The notes under the pieces are model-generated. The model searched no databases, was not told the origin of the DNA, and saw nothing but the letters and a program-made list of their open reading frames with translations. A DNA stretch of 64,000 bases from Laburnicola sp. R22_1. Its lineage: Eukaryota; Ascomycota; Dothideomycetes; Pleosporales; Didymosphaeriaceae. Each line of letters begins with the position of its first letter. The stretch's first letter is position 1. The position numbers were made by a program, and so were the translations under genes. The DNA is taken from contig JACONQ010000004.1 of NCBI GenBank assembly GCA_014281115.1, positions 682,001 to 746,000 of the forward strand, read 5' to 3'. Below, piece by piece: positions 30,255 to 40,888 of this stretch.

Positions 30255-31706
30255 ATGGCGCTGCCCAAAGCCATGCGCATCCTGGCCGCCGCCACCTTCT
30301 GCGTCTTCGTCTTCCTCTTCGTCCAACTGTACCGCTCCGCACCCGCCGCGATCCAACTGCCCGAGCCGGCCAAAGAGACGCAGAACGCGGCCTCCAAGAT
30401 CAAGCCCGGCAACACGCCCCAGGGCTGGGACCATGACCCGCAGAAAGACAGTGAGTGCGCCCGACCGCCGTCAGACGGAAGCAGCAGAACGGCGAGAGGC
30501 TAACCGCGGTCCTGCGCAGCGTCTGGCGAGCCCCCCGAGCCGCTCCAGCGCGTCGACGGCCACAACTACGATGCCAACAAGGCGGACAGCGCGCGCATAA
30601 ACGCCACGCTGCTGAGCCTGGTGCGCAACGAGGAGCTGGACGACATGCTCCAGAGCATGCACGACTTGGAGCGGACCTGGAACAACAAGTTCAACTACCC
30701 CTGGACCTTCTTCAACAACGTGCCCTTCACCGACGAATTCAAGAAGAAGACGAGCGCCGCGACAAACGCAAAGACATCGTACCGTACGTGTGAACCCCAT
30801 CCATCCTCCGCACACCCTCTCCCTTCCACTGGACACGTACTAATGCGATATGGCATGCAGATCTCATCCCCGCAGAAGACTGGGACATACCCTCCTGGAT
30901 CAACCAAGACCTCTATGCCGAATCCAAAAACATACTCGAATCCAAAGGCGTCCAGTACTCGCAAATGGACTCGTACCACCAAATGTGCCGCTGGAACTCG
31001 GGCATCTTCTACGACCACCCCGCCCTCGAGCACATGCAGTACTACTGGCGCGTCGAGCCCAAAGTGCATTTCTTCTGCAACGTCGACTACGACGTCTTCC
31101 GCTGGATGCAGGACCACAACCAGACGTACGGCTTCACGCTGACGCTGCTCGACAGCCCCGAGAGCGTCGAGACGCTGTGGCCCGAGACGCTCAAATTCCT
31201 CGCCGACCACCCCCAGTACGAGGCCGAGGGCAACGCCAGGGCCTTTTTAGAAGATAAAGAGAAGGCGCCGGACCACTTCAACGGCGCCAACGGCTACTCG
31301 ACGTGCCACTTCTGGTCGAATTTCGAAATCGCAGACCTCAGCCTCTGGCGGAGCCAAAAGTATCGCGATTACTTCGCTCATCTGGACCGCGCAGGCGGCT
31401 TCTTCTACGAGCGTTGGGGGGATGCCCCCGTGCATAGCGTGGCTGTCGGCCTGTTCGAGGACAAGTCTCGCGTCCATTGGTACGTTCCTCGTCTCACTTG
31501 GAGCCCATCCATCTCCAGACCTTCGCACTAACACGATTGCCACCATCAGGTTCCGCGACATCGGCTACCAACACATCCCCTTCTTCAACTGCCCCAACAA
31601 CGGCAAGTGCGCCGGCTGCGAACCCGGCCGCTTCACCGACGGCGAGCAGTGGCTCAATTCGCAGGATTGTCGCCCCGTGTGGTTCAAGCACGTGGGTATG
31701 GACTGA
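30255..31706 (+). CDS. Alpha-1,2-mannosyltransferase, GT15 KTR/KRE2 family, 411 aa
   Basis: Exons are 30,255-30,450, 30,520-30,783, 30,861-31,479 and 31,550-31,706, with introns of 69, 77 and 70 nt and all junctions in phase. A short cytosolic N-terminus and one signal anchor (residues about 9-27) mark a Golgi type II membrane protein. GT15 signatures follow: LVRNEELDDMLQSMHDLERT, WNNKFNYPWTFFNN, YHQMCRWNSGIFYDHPAL, CHFWSNFEIADLSLWR, FYERWGDAPVHSVA and the Cys-rich end (CPNNGKCAGCEPGRF). These enzymes add alpha-1,2-mannose from GDP-mannose to N- and O-linked glycans in the Golgi. Its exact rank among KTR paralogues cannot be told from sequence reading alone. Confidence 0.92.
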
Positions 31707-31950
31707 GAGTGCCCACGTTTGGTCGCTGGTCGACCTTGATTCTTCGCCCCGCCTGTGGCTTTATTTTGGGACATCTACTACGGATTTTAATCTATCGGGA
31801 CTGAGCTGAACGGGACTGGACTGGAATGGTGTTATTGATATGCAGCGCGAACGCAAAAGCATGGCGATGGTGTTGGTGTTGAGGCGCTGCGATCGATGCT
31901 GGCGTCGGCGTTGGCTTGGGGGCCTTGCATGCAGGGAAAATGGAAAGATG

Positions 31951-31981
<31 letters not shown>
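31951..31981. repeat. (GATT)n microsatellite
   Basis: There are about seven and a half uninterrupted GATT units in the 3' flank of the mannosyltransferase gene. Confidence 0.95.
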
Positions 31982-32077
31982 ATTTGGCGCACAAAAAAAC
32001 TTCATATACTGCTTTATTCACGTACTTGTGTGGCCATGTCGCTTAGTATATATAGTTACGCGTCGCGACGCGAATTA

Positions 32078-32213
32078 CAGCACCACTACCATTAGGTGGT
32101 GTGTTAATTCGTGAGACCTTTACAGGACTTGGAGGACAGAAAAACAAGCACTGTGAATTACCCCAGGATAGGGAATACAAATGTCGAGTATACGCTGCAT
32201 CGCCTGGTGGCAC
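32078..32213 (+). repeat. MITE-like dispersed repeat, copy A (degraded ends)
   Basis: From GTGAGACCTTTACAGGACT to TGCATCGCCTGGTGGCACC it aligns over about 110 bp with the reverse complement of 41,425-41,534 (shared GCATCGCCTGGTG; GGTAATA/GGGAATA; AAATGT-GA-TATAC). The left end has AGCACCA and the right end CCTGGTGGCACC, a decayed version of copy B's inverted ends. Confidence 0.65.
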
Positions 32214-32399
32214 CATCCACGAACAAGCTTGCACACCAAAGCACAAAAAAGAGTCTTTGCACATGGTATTTTCGCATCTACGAAAAGATAAAACGCCACC
32301 AGCCAATATCTAAACCACAACGCCCACCTCACTCCCAGTCCGTCCACCATGCATAAACACTCCATTTTCGTCCAACGACAATACAGGAATATCCCCCCA

Positions 32400-35300
32400 T
32401 CAACCAACCCACCTCCTCGCACTCCGAAACATCCTCCCCCACGGCCCAACCTCACCCCACTCCTCGCTCTTCCCCCTAGGAATCCAGCTCCCCACTCCCT
32501 TCAAAACCGTCCGCTCAGGATGCGGCATAAGCGCCAAAACGCGCCCATCACGACTCCGCACCGCCGTGATACCCTGCGGACTCCCATTCGGATTAAACGG
32601 GTATGCCTCCGTCGGATTCCCATAGTTATCTACATACCGCATAGCGACGAGGCCCTCGTTGTAGAGCGTCGTCGGAGACGAAGTAGATGTCGGGGGAGGA
32701 GGGAAGTGAGCGCGGCCTTCGCCGTGGGCGGTTACGATGGGGAGTTTGGAGCGGTGCATGGCGTGGAGGAAGACGGAGGGGGGAAGGGAGGGGGAAGTCG
32801 TGTCGACGATTTCGACCATGCAGACGCGGGCTTCGTATTGCTCGCTTGTGTTGCGCTCGAAGGAGGGCCAGAGTTCGGCGCCGGGGACTAGTTCTTTGAG
32901 CTTGCTGAGGAACTGGCACCCGTTGCATACGCCCAGAGTGAACGTGTCGGGTCTCTCGAAGAAGGTTTTGAATTCTTGACGGGTAGATGGGTGGAGCAGG
33001 ACGGATTTGGCCCAGCCTTGTCCGGCGCCTAGCACGTCGCCGTAGGAGAAGCCGCCGCAGGCTGCGAGCCCGACGAAGCCGGCGAGGCTGACGCGCGACG
33101 AGATGATGTCGGTCATGTGGACGTCGATGGCAGAGAAACCGGCCATGTGGAAGGCGTATGCCATTTCGGCTTGTCCATTTACGCCTTCCTCACGAAGGAT
33201 GGCGACGCGGGGTTTGGATGTGAACGCTGAGGAAATAGTAGCCTTCAAAGGCAGAATAGTATCTTTAGGATTAAAGGTGAGGTTGTAAGACAGGCCAGGA
33301 TCTTTATCGTCTTGGAGAGTGGCGAACTCCGCGTCGGCGCACGAGGGGTTGTCGCGGAGGCGCTGGATCTGGTGCGAAGTTGCTGCCCAGCGCTGCTGAA
33401 GCTGTTTTCTGGTGTTGCGGTAGATGATTTTAGAACCAAAGGCGAGTGAGATCTCCTGTTTGGAGGCCGGGGGTACGCGACCAATCTTCTTAATCATGCC
33501 TGGTGGTGGGCCGCAAGTAGCAAAGCAGCGGTTGAAGTTGACCTCATCCTTCTTCCTGACTTGGAACACAGCGCCGAGCTCCTCGTTGAATAGTGTCTCA
33601 ACCACATCCTTGGTGTCTCCGGATCGTGCGATGCCGTCTAACATGATCTCTACACCACATCGTCCAGCGAACATCATCTCGACCAGAGTGGTGAAGAGAC
33701 CGCCATCCGATCGGTCGTGGTAGGCTAGAACAATGCCCGACTCGTGTAGTTGCTCGACAGCATCATAGTAGTCCTTGATGAAATCCGCATCCCATACATC
33801 AGGCGCTTCATCACCCACTTGGCCAAAGGTTTGTGCCAATGCGGAACCTCCCATGTTCTTCTTGCCCGCCGCCAGGTCTACGAACATGAGAATTGTCTCG
33901 CCGACATCTTCCAGCCGCTCCAAGGCAGGTGTCCATGTCCGGTCGATACGGTCAACAGGTGCGAATGCAGTGATAACCAGAGACATGGGCGCTGTCACCT
34001 CCCTAGCTTCGTTTGACCCTTGATCTTTCCACTTCATCTTCATGCTCATCGAGTCCTTTCCAACCGGAATAGAAATGCCAAGCCGAGGACACAAGTCCAT
34101 GCCGATGGCCTCAACAGCTTCATATAGCGCTGCACCTTCGCCAGGGTGGCTGCTCGCAGACATCCAATTGGCAGATAACCTCACTCTTGACAACCTGTCG
34201 AATGTGCTAGCAGCAGCCAAGTTCATAAGTGATTCCGCAACAGCCATCCTGGCTGATGCTGCAGGAGAGATGAGCGCAAGCGTGGGCTTCTCACCCATGG
34301 CCATCGCTTCACCTGTCCTCACACCGGACATGAGGGAAGTCGCTGTCACTGAAACATCAGCGACCGGGACCTGCCACTTGCCGACCATCTGGTCGCGGAC
34401 GGTGAGCCCTCCGACTGTACGGTCGCCGATCGTGATCAAGAACGACTTGGAACCCACAGCAGGTAGCGTGAGCACTCGATCCACAGCTTCATGCAGTAGG
34501 CCCTCTTTCGGAGTCTCAGGCAGGTACATGGCCAGACTGCTGTCGAAGGCAGGCAACCTCAATTTCCGTGACTCCACCATGCGCGACATCTTGGGTGGTT
34601 TTCCGAAGAGGATGGGCATCGGTAGGTCGATCGGTGTCGGCGTGCCTTCTGATTCTCGATCCTTCAACACTAGGCGTTGTTCTTGCGTAGCAGTACCCAC
34701 AACTGAGTACCCGCAGCGCTCTCTTTTGCAGATGCGCTTGAAAAGGCCTAGATCATCCGGTCCGACAGCCAGCACATATCGCTCTTGAGCCTCGTTGCAC
34801 CAAATTTGCAGCGGGCTCATACCCCTGTCGGCACTATCAACCTCTCTGAGTTCGAAGACGGCACCAAGGCCAGAGTCGTGTACAAGCTCCGGGAGAGCAT
34901 TTGACAGCCCGCCAGCGCCAACATCGTGGATAAAGAGTATGGGGTTCTTGTCGCCCATAGATCGACATGTATCGATGACCTCCTGCGCTCTGCGTTGGAC
35001 TTCAGGGTTGCCCCGTTGCACACTAGCAAAGTCAAGTTCTACCTTGCCTTCGCCAGACTGTACACTTGACGCAGCGCCGCCACCAAGACCGATCAACATG
35101 GCCGGACCACCAATAACCAGGAGATGAGATCCAGGTGGCACGACGTCAGCATCTTTGAGCGCGTGTTGCGGCCGGACAGTTCCAACTCCTCCCGCAAGCA
35201 TGATGGGTTTGTGGTATCCTCGGACCTCCGTCTCTTTCTCGTTCGTGAAGACGCGCATCAGCAGTGTTCTGAAGTAGCCAATGGTGCAAGGGCGACCGAA

Positions 35301-36500
35301 TTCATTGTTGAAGGCAGCGCTGCCCAACGGCGCTTCGATCATTATATCCAGACTGCTCGCAATGTGGGATGGCTTGCCGACGTCGCTCAGCTCCCATGGC
35401 CGCTCGAATCCAGGAATGAGAAGATCGGACACGGTGAAACCGGCCAGACCAGCTTTGGGCCGCGATCCCCGCCCAACAGCACCTTCATCTCTAATTTCGC
35501 CACCCGAACCAGTGGCAGCACCCGGGAAGGGTGATACCGCAGTCGGGTGGTTGTGCGTTTCAACTTTGCAGAGGATGTGTACCGTCTCCTTGGTACCATG
35601 CCATTCGCCCGTGAGCGTATTCGGTGACCAGAAGCTCGCCTCCTCGCCCTGAAGCACAGCAGCATTGTCGCTGTACGCGCTGACAACGTGGTTGGGGTGC
35701 TTCTGATGTGTATTTCGAATCATGCCAAACAGCGAGAGGCCCTTCCGCATGCCATCCACAGTGAAGTCGGCGTTGAATTGCTTATGCCTGCAGTGCTCTG
35801 AATTGACCTGTGCAAACATGAACAGCTCCACATCCACCGGGCCTCTCTTGAGCTCCTGCGAATATGCCTCGACCAAGTACTCAATTTCCGACTTGTCCAT
35901 GGCCAGGCCCAGCTCCTCATTCGCATGTTCCAGCGCCGCTTGGGGGCTGCTGTACTCGTCGAAGCTTATCGTCGTCGCCTGCGCAGGTTCGTGTTCACCG
36001 AAGATCAGATCAAGGTCCGGCTTGCTTCGGCTTATGGTCTGTGTCATGCGGTCGTGGAGGGCGTCGGCGTTCGGAATCTCGTCAGCCTCGAGTGGCTTCT
36101 CGAAGGTGGCGGCGAGCACCATGCCGCGCTCGATGCGCTTCACCGAGTTCTCCTCGCACGTCCGCGCAATCATTGTAGCGAGCGAGCTCCATGGCGAAAT
36201 CGTACCCGGGCGCGGGCAGACGTAGAAGAGGACCGTATCGCTATCGCGTGGCTCGCCGTTGCGATGTACAGCATCTAGTAGTGTCTGAGACAGGCGGTCC
36301 TGTGAGCCGGGATACTCTCCGTAGTGTAAGATTTGCTCCAGAGTGTTCAATTCCACACTGTCCAGCTCCTTTGATGGGTTGACGTAGTGCACCCAAAGCG
36401 CGCACACGTCCTTTGCGCCGATGGCCAGTGCAAGTCGCCTCAGGCGGAACTCAGAGAAGGCCAAGGAGCCCGGGAGGACGAGGTAGGGCTCCGATGCCAT
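32400..36500 (-). CDS. ADE6: Phosphoribosylformylglycinamidine synthase (FGAM synthase), 1366 aa
   Basis: It is a single long exon encoding the large-type PurL, which makes FGAM from FGAR, glutamine and ATP in step four of purine synthesis in the cytosol. Order: N-terminal domain; linker; first AIRS-like half (VNSEHCRHKQFNADF; KVETHNHPTAVSPFPGAATG near residues 240-345); second AIRS-like half (GVRTGEAMAMGEKP; YHDRSDGGLFTTLVEMMFAG); C-terminal glutamine amidotransferase with the nucleophile Cys in TLGVCNGCQFLSKL and the His/Glu of LMPHPERTV. The length fits the eukaryotic enzyme. An in-frame ATG 51 bp upstream (36,551) exists, but MASEPYLVLPGS at 36,500 matches the usual fungal start better. 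No regulatory motif was identified. Confidence 0.96.
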   Translation of the reverse strand: MASEPYLVLPGSLAFSEFRLRRLALAIGAKDVCALWVHYVNPSKELDSVELNTLEQILHYGEYPGSQDRLSQTLLDAVHRNGEPRDSDTVLFYVCPRPGTISPWSSLATMIARTCEENSVKRIERGMVLAATFEKPLEADEIPNADALHDRMTQTISRSKPDLDLIFGEHEPAQATTISFDEYSSPQAALEHANEELGLAMDKSEIEYLVEAYSQELKRGPVDVELFMFAQVNSEHCRHKQFNADFTVDGMRKGLSLFGMIRNTHQKHPNHVVSAYSDNAAVLQGEEASFWSPNTLTGEWHGTKETVHILCKVETHNHPTAVSPFPGAATGSGGEIRDEGAVGRGSRPKAGLAGFTVSDLLIPGFERPWELSDVGKPSHIASSLDIMIEAPLGSAAFNNEFGRPCTIGYFRTLLMRVFTNEKETEVRGYHKPIMLAGGVGTVRPQHALKDADVVPPGSHLLVIGGPAMLIGLGGGAASSVQSGEGKVELDFASVQRGNPEVQRRAQEVIDTCRSMGDKNPILFIHDVGAGGLSNALPELVHDSGLGAVFELREVDSADRGMSPLQIWCNEAQERYVLAVGPDDLGLFKRICKRERCGYSVVGTATQEQRLVLKDRESEGTPTPIDLPMPILFGKPPKMSRMVESRKLRLPAFDSSLAMYLPETPKEGLLHEAVDRVLTLPAVGSKSFLITIGDRTVGGLTVRDQMVGKWQVPVADVSVTATSLMSGVRTGEAMAMGEKPTLALISPAASARMAVAESLMNLAAASTFDRLSRVRLSANWMSASSHPGEGAALYEAVEAIGMDLCPRLGISIPVGKDSMSMKMKWKDQGSNEAREVTAPMSLVITAFAPVDRIDRTWTPALERLEDVGETILMFVDLAAGKKNMGGSALAQTFGQVGDEAPDVWDADFIKDYYDAVEQLHESGIVLAYHDRSDGGLFTTLVEMMFAGRCGVEIMLDGIARSGDTKDVVETLFNEELGAVFQVRKKDEVNFNRCFATCGPPPGMIKKIGRVPPASKQEISLAFGSKIIYRNTRKQLQQRWAATSHQIQRLRDNPSCADAEFATLQDDKDPGLSYNLTFNPKDTILPLKATISSAFTSKPRVAILREEGVNGQAEMAYAFHMAGFSAIDVHMTDIISSRVSLAGFVGLAACGGFSYGDVLGAGQGWAKSVLLHPSTRQEFKTFFERPDTFTLGVCNGCQFLSKLKELVPGAELWPSFERNTSEQYEARVCMVEIVDTTSPSLPPSVFLHAMHRSKLPIVTAHGEGRAHFPPPPTSTSSPTTLYNEGLVAMRYVDNYGNPTEAYPFNPNGSPQGITAVRSRDGRVLALMPHPERTVLKGVGSWIPRGKSEEWGEVGPWGRMFRSARRWVG

Positions 36501-37274
36501 GCTGAGTGCTGGCGGGAGGTGGCAGTGAGGCTGGCGATGGCGGGGTGCCACCAGAAATCTTTGGCAAGGCGGGGTCGGACGACGGACCTCGAAAGCTCGA
36601 GCTCCGACGCCAAGACCTAGCTAGATAGCCCACAAAAGACTACGCAAACTGCATTTATACTTTCTATTCTATAGCTAGACATAACTCTCGATATAAAACA
36701 AGCCAATAAAAGTTTTACTCGGCTCTCCTCTCTAATTCGAAACTCCGCCACTCAGCTCCCCTCCTTGCTTAGCTCTCCCCTAACGTAGAACTCGAACTTG
36801 AAAATAATACCTCACAAATAGCTTTCCCGCACGGCGTTATACCTACATCCTGAGGGGGATTACATATGCAATCTAAACAAGACCCTGGCACTGCACATGT
36901 TTGCGAGCGTGCTTACGCTCGGTGTAGTTCAGTCCACCAGTCAGAAAAGCCAAGTTACTATGGTTGTACCTGGGCGTGAAGGGAAGGAAAACAAGTCGCT
37001 GTTTTTGGACCATGTACTACAATCATTCTGTTAGACCGGTATGCGGCCAAACGACTACACTCACACAAGTGGAAACTGGGATTAGGTCGGCCGTGGCGTC
37101 GCTCCCTATTATCGTGGACCCAGAGGAGTAGATTCATTATCCCCAGTTCCATACTCTTGTCACACTATACTCGTACACGGTATGCCATGCGCGCTGCAGA
37201 CGACCGAGCATCCCGTGGCTACCACTCAGAAACCATGCTTGCAAAAATAAGCGAGTCCGTCCTTCCAACTTCCA
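36501..37274. other. ADE6 upstream region and spacer
   Basis: It holds the ADE6 promoter. A mildly AT-rich patch at about 36,620-36,830 (CTAGCTAGATAG, CTATAGCTAGACATAA) may be a short, old repeat relic. No gene is seen. Confidence 0.45.
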
Positions 37275-37690
37275 TCACTGCTTCTTATCCTTGTTCTTGT
37301 ACCGATCAACCGTTCGCTCTAGACCTTCCTGTAGACCGAAACGGGGCGTATAATGGGGCCTTGCCTTCGCCTTGTCAGTATCCATGGTGTGGGTGAGGAA
37401 GGTGTACTGCACAGCCGCAACAGACATGTTCGCTTCCCGCTTCCCAAATGAAAAGAGCCAAACCATCCATTCGGCGAGATAACCACCTGAGGCAATGACA
37501 AGTCCCACAGCCTTAGGGATGGAGAGGATCCCATCGTGCGATATCGGTGAACCGAGGAGATTCGAAGTTTTGATAGTAAGATCTCAGAAAGGGATGTGCT
37601 CATCGTTGGTGATGTTGAATGGCTCACCCTCGACGCGTTCAGGAGCTGGTAGAGGGGCTGTACCGTGGGCTGCTAATAGGGTGCAATTGT
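37275..37690 (-). pseudogene. 3' fragment of an ERG26-like sterol 3-dehydrogenase gene
   Basis: The minus strand encodes the C-terminal part of a sterol-4-alpha-carboxylate 3-dehydrogenase / 3-beta-HSD protein: LLAAHGTAPLPAPERVEGEP, FNITNDEHIPF, a TGA where the family has Trp (PFW), then KAVGLVIASGGYLAEWMVWL and the closing KARPHYTPRFGLQEGLERT. The N-terminal Rossmann domain with its GxxGxxG and YxxxK motifs is missing. The start of homology near 37,690-37,725 is degraded (NLFYNC instead of an NLFDFTYV-type block). This is a truncated, stop-containing gene copy. Confidence 0.75.
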
Positions 37691-38051
37691 AGAACAAGTT
37701 ACACGCAATTGGCATTGCGCTGTGATGAAACGATACGAGATACCTAGTGCCAGCGGAAAATCTGCAGCTGCATCACCAAGATTAGGCAGTTGAACGAGGC
37801 TCACCACGGAACAGATCTCAGAAAAGGAACTCTGTACAGCAACTACAGCGGCGTACCGCCTTCTAAATCCCCTATCCCAGCCATCTCCACCACCCAGACC
37901 GCGGTAGAAACTCACACTAGTGGTGCAGCGTCCCATCCACCCCACCTCCCATCCTTCTAGACTAACGAAATTGACACGGGGACATATACAGTCGTGCTTG
38001 TGCGAGGGTGCATGCTTGTTCGAACGGAGGGACAGAAGAGAGGCAGGCAGC
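37691..38051. other. Spacer between the ERG26-like fragment and COX VI
   Basis: There is no supported gene. Decayed upstream parts of the ERG26-like fragment may extend a short way in. The right part should be the 3' UTR of the cytochrome oxidase gene. Confidence 0.45.
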
Positions 38052-38871
38052 CTACTTCTCCTCGTCGGGGTACATGCTCTCCTTGAGCGGGATGCCGAGC
38101 TCTTCGCGTATTGGCTCGAGTTCCTGGAGATATTCCTCGTATTGTCCTTTGTTCTCGACCTTGAACTTGATGCCTGAACCCACATGTTAGTTACGTGTAG
38201 CAAGCGGGGTCTTTGCCGTGACCCAAAACCCGCAGCAACCGCAGAATGACAGCCGTAGTGCAAGATTCTAGCTGTGTGAAGCTGCGGGGTGTGCACATGG
38301 GACCCACATACCCTCGAAGACCCGGACAGCGGCCGGAAAGTCATTGACGCGGCGCGCAGCGCGGAGGGCGGCAGTGACAACCGCTGGTGAGGGCACCAGA
38401 TCGTAAGCGAAGCAGTTGTTCAGGTTTCGCTGGGCGTTGGTCAGCCTGTGCTTCTCGATTGATGGTGATGAAGCCCATCCGAAACCCATACGCCCGGTAC
38501 CGGGCCACGTCTCATTACACGGCGCGATTAACGTACCTGGAGCTCGAAAACATCGTTCACGTTGTCAAACGCCTTCTCGTATCTGCAAGGAGGCAAGTCA
38601 GGTCAGCGATCCAGCTCTACGCAAGCCCAATGGAGCTCAATGGCTGCTCCCTCCCTCGGTTCCCATCCCCTACCGGACTGCGTCACCCCTCCACAGATGC
38701 GTCATACCTGGCTGTAAACTCCTCAAACGTCTCCTCGGCATGCGCGTCGCTGCATCGGACAGCCGACTGGGAGAATGCACGATGGGCGGGCCAGGCAACA
38801 GCGCGGGCGCGGTAGGCGGGAGCTCGCACGCCCACGCGGGAGACTCTCGACGCGGCGCGCACGAAGGACAT
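38052..38871 (-). CDS. COX6: Cytochrome c oxidase subunit VI (COX6; subunit Va in animals), 149 aa
   Basis: Exons are 38,871-38,708, 38,582-38,537, 38,429-38,312 and 38,173-38,052, with introns of 125, 107 and 138 nt and all phases agreeing. The first ~35 residues (MSFVRAASRVSRVGVRAPAY...) are Arg-rich and lack acidic residues, a mitochondrial presequence. The mature part has the subunit VI/Va pattern: EETFEEFTARYEKAFDNVND, VFELQRNLNNCFAYDLVPSP, AALRAARRVNDFPAAVRVFE, IKFKVENKGQYEEYLQELEP and IREELGIPL. It is a nuclear-encoded peripheral subunit of respiratory complex IV on the inner membrane. The 46-nt second exon completes the conserved block. Confidence 0.94.
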
Positions 38872-39691
38872 TGCTGGTCTCAATGGCCTGGGAGGGAGCT
38901 GTAGAAGCGAGATCGGGGACGGGCGGGCGCGCAGGTGGGACGGCGTGGCGGGCAGTGGTGGTGTCGGCGGAGGTTGTTTGCTGAGGTCGAACTTTGGTTT
39001 TCTCAGCGCAGCCGTGGTGGAATGACTGGGCCCGGGCGGCACTCGGGTCAGAGCACGTGAAGATAAGTGGGCCGGCGCCGACTCCTCCAGTCCTCCAGTC
39101 CGGGTGCCTGAATGTCGGATGACATCCATGCCGCCATGGCCTGCCCCTGTCTCAGAAACGCACAAAGACACAAAATCGTCACAGAGGCCACCATTTTGAC
39201 CATGTTCATTATGAGTACATCTTTACAGTTATGCTACGTTGCCTAATATACCAAACACCACCGCCCAGGATCGCCTTTACCAACACTATCCATCCATCAT
39301 CCTACATGGCTATGCTGCATTCAATCCAGCAGCATACTTCGTAACGAGCACCAAATGGACAAAGTCCAAAACGCATAATGATTACAAGGAGATATTGAAC
39401 CTGCCCTCCCAAGTTTCGTCAAGGGAAGAGAATGTGTGGGAGACAAAGCACCACAGTTTGTGACGTGCTCCCATTGATAAGTTCAGCCGAGGGAAGAGCT
39501 GCATACGACCCCAAGGGCACGTCTCGTGCGAAACTCATGTAGAATCTGCCGTAAAGACACCTCAAGTGGAAGAGTTGGGTTAAGAGCAAGCGGAAAGCTT
39601 ACTCTCAGTCGAGCTCCCGTCACCAACACTGAAACCCAACCTCCTTCTGCCACCCCTCACCACTTCTTCGATGGTGATGACCCCTTCAGGA
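38872..39691. other. COX6 upstream region and ELO 3' flank
   Basis: These 820 bp contain the COX6 promoter (right of 38,871) and the 3' flank of the elongase gene. No conserved frame or repeat is seen. Confidence 0.5.
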
Positions 39692-40888
39692 CTAAGCCTT
39701 GCGGGAACGGGTTGCACGGCCGTTGGGGGTGGTGGAGGCGCCTGTACTCTGCCCGTTAGCAAGCGCATGGGCACCCTGGGAGAGCCTGCGTCTCGCTTCA
39801 CCAACCGTCGGCACCTTTTCATCCTTCATCTCGACCAACGCGCTGGTAGCCCGGCGACGGCCCTTTGGCACCGGCTTCTTGTAGGTTGCAAAGTAGAACA
39901 AGATGAAGAGGAACAGGTACGACGTGATGATGCAGATGCCAGCAATAGCAGCAAATTCTTCACCGGCGCATTTGCCCATGTTGGGTAGCTGTGGCCAGTA
40001 ACTGCTGGTAAAGTAGGTCCATGACGCAAAGTAGACGAAGCCTGGTGTTCCATCGTCAGTGGCATGTACTCGGACGCATGCATACGGACATACCGAGATC
40101 GAGGACAAATTGGATGATTTGCATCATGGTGATGTACTTCTTCCACCAGATCTTGATGCCCCGAGCGCTCTGGAAGTAGTACCAGTACATAACGACATGT
40201 ACCATAAGATTCAGCGTGATCACGACCCATGAGACTGAGGTGTTGCCGATAAGTTGGGTGTAGCAGAGCAATGCGGTTGCGCCATGGTGGTAGGTGTGAA
40301 GGAAGGCTAACTGGGTTAGCCAAAAATCGTGCAGAGGAATTGAGCTTTCGTACTCAATGGCTTCTTCTTCAAGAACAGGAAGCAGGTATCAATCAACTCA
40401 ACGAACTTGGTGAGATAGTTCAACTGCGCCTGTTAGCACCATCCCAAGGATCTCGTTTCTCGCCTGGGAGCACCCACGTAGTATAATATGACCATCTTGT
40501 CTGTCCAACCGCCCTGTATGTCGCAGATGGCAAAGAAGACGCCGTGGCGCGCAACGGTGGGAATGATTTGCTCGAGAAAGAGCCCGAGTAGAATGCCGCT
40601 GATGGCCGTCAGGTAGAAGTTGTGCACCTTGAACAGAAAGCTAAGTTGCAGCGGCGCGCGGTTCCGCATAATCTCCCTTCCCCCAAAAATTATGATGTAG
40701 TAGGACATAAGGATGGCCGTGCACGACTTGAGCGTGGAGATGGGCGTCTCGCCGGGTACGAAGCGGAAGTCCTGCGGCTTGTATCCCATGGCCGACTCGT
40801 AGGCCTTCTCGAAGATGGGCCATAGCTGCAGACCGAAGGGGCGGTCGAGCGTCGGAACGCCGACTTGGATCCAGTCGGGCTTCGACAT
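39692..40888 (-). CDS. ELO-family very-long-chain fatty acid elongase (3-ketoacyl-CoA synthase), 347 aa
   Basis: Exons are 40,888-40,478, 40,423-40,354, 40,306-40,094 and 40,041-39,692, with introns of 54, 47 and 52 nt. The ELO signatures run in order: [55 protein letters not shown] with the H164-x2-H167-H168 box completed across the second splice, and [12 protein letters not shown] with the Tyr-rich helix. About seven membrane segments are followed by a basic, hydrophilic C-terminus ([13 protein letters not shown]). The enzyme condenses malonyl-CoA with long acyl-CoA in the ER for sphingolipid and membrane fatty acids. Whether it is the ELO2- or ELO3-type cannot be settled here. Confidence 0.93.

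Larger units (their letters stand above)
31707..32399. other. Convergent intergenic region with microsatellite, palindrome and a MITE-like repeat
   Basis: It lies between the 3' ends of the mannosyltransferase and ADE6 genes. It holds a (GATT)n run at 31,951-31,981, a 14-bp perfect palindrome CGCGTCGCGACGCG at 32,059-32,072, and the MITE-like copy at about 32,078-32,213. No gene is supported. Confidence 0.65.

Noticed and set aside
32111..32356. Small ORFs over the MITE-like copies (32.1 and 41.4 kb) as a conserved protein
   Set aside because: The similar peptide runs (PLQD..., YPR.GN...VEYT) come from DNA-level similarity of the repeat; gaps between the copies are not multiples of three.
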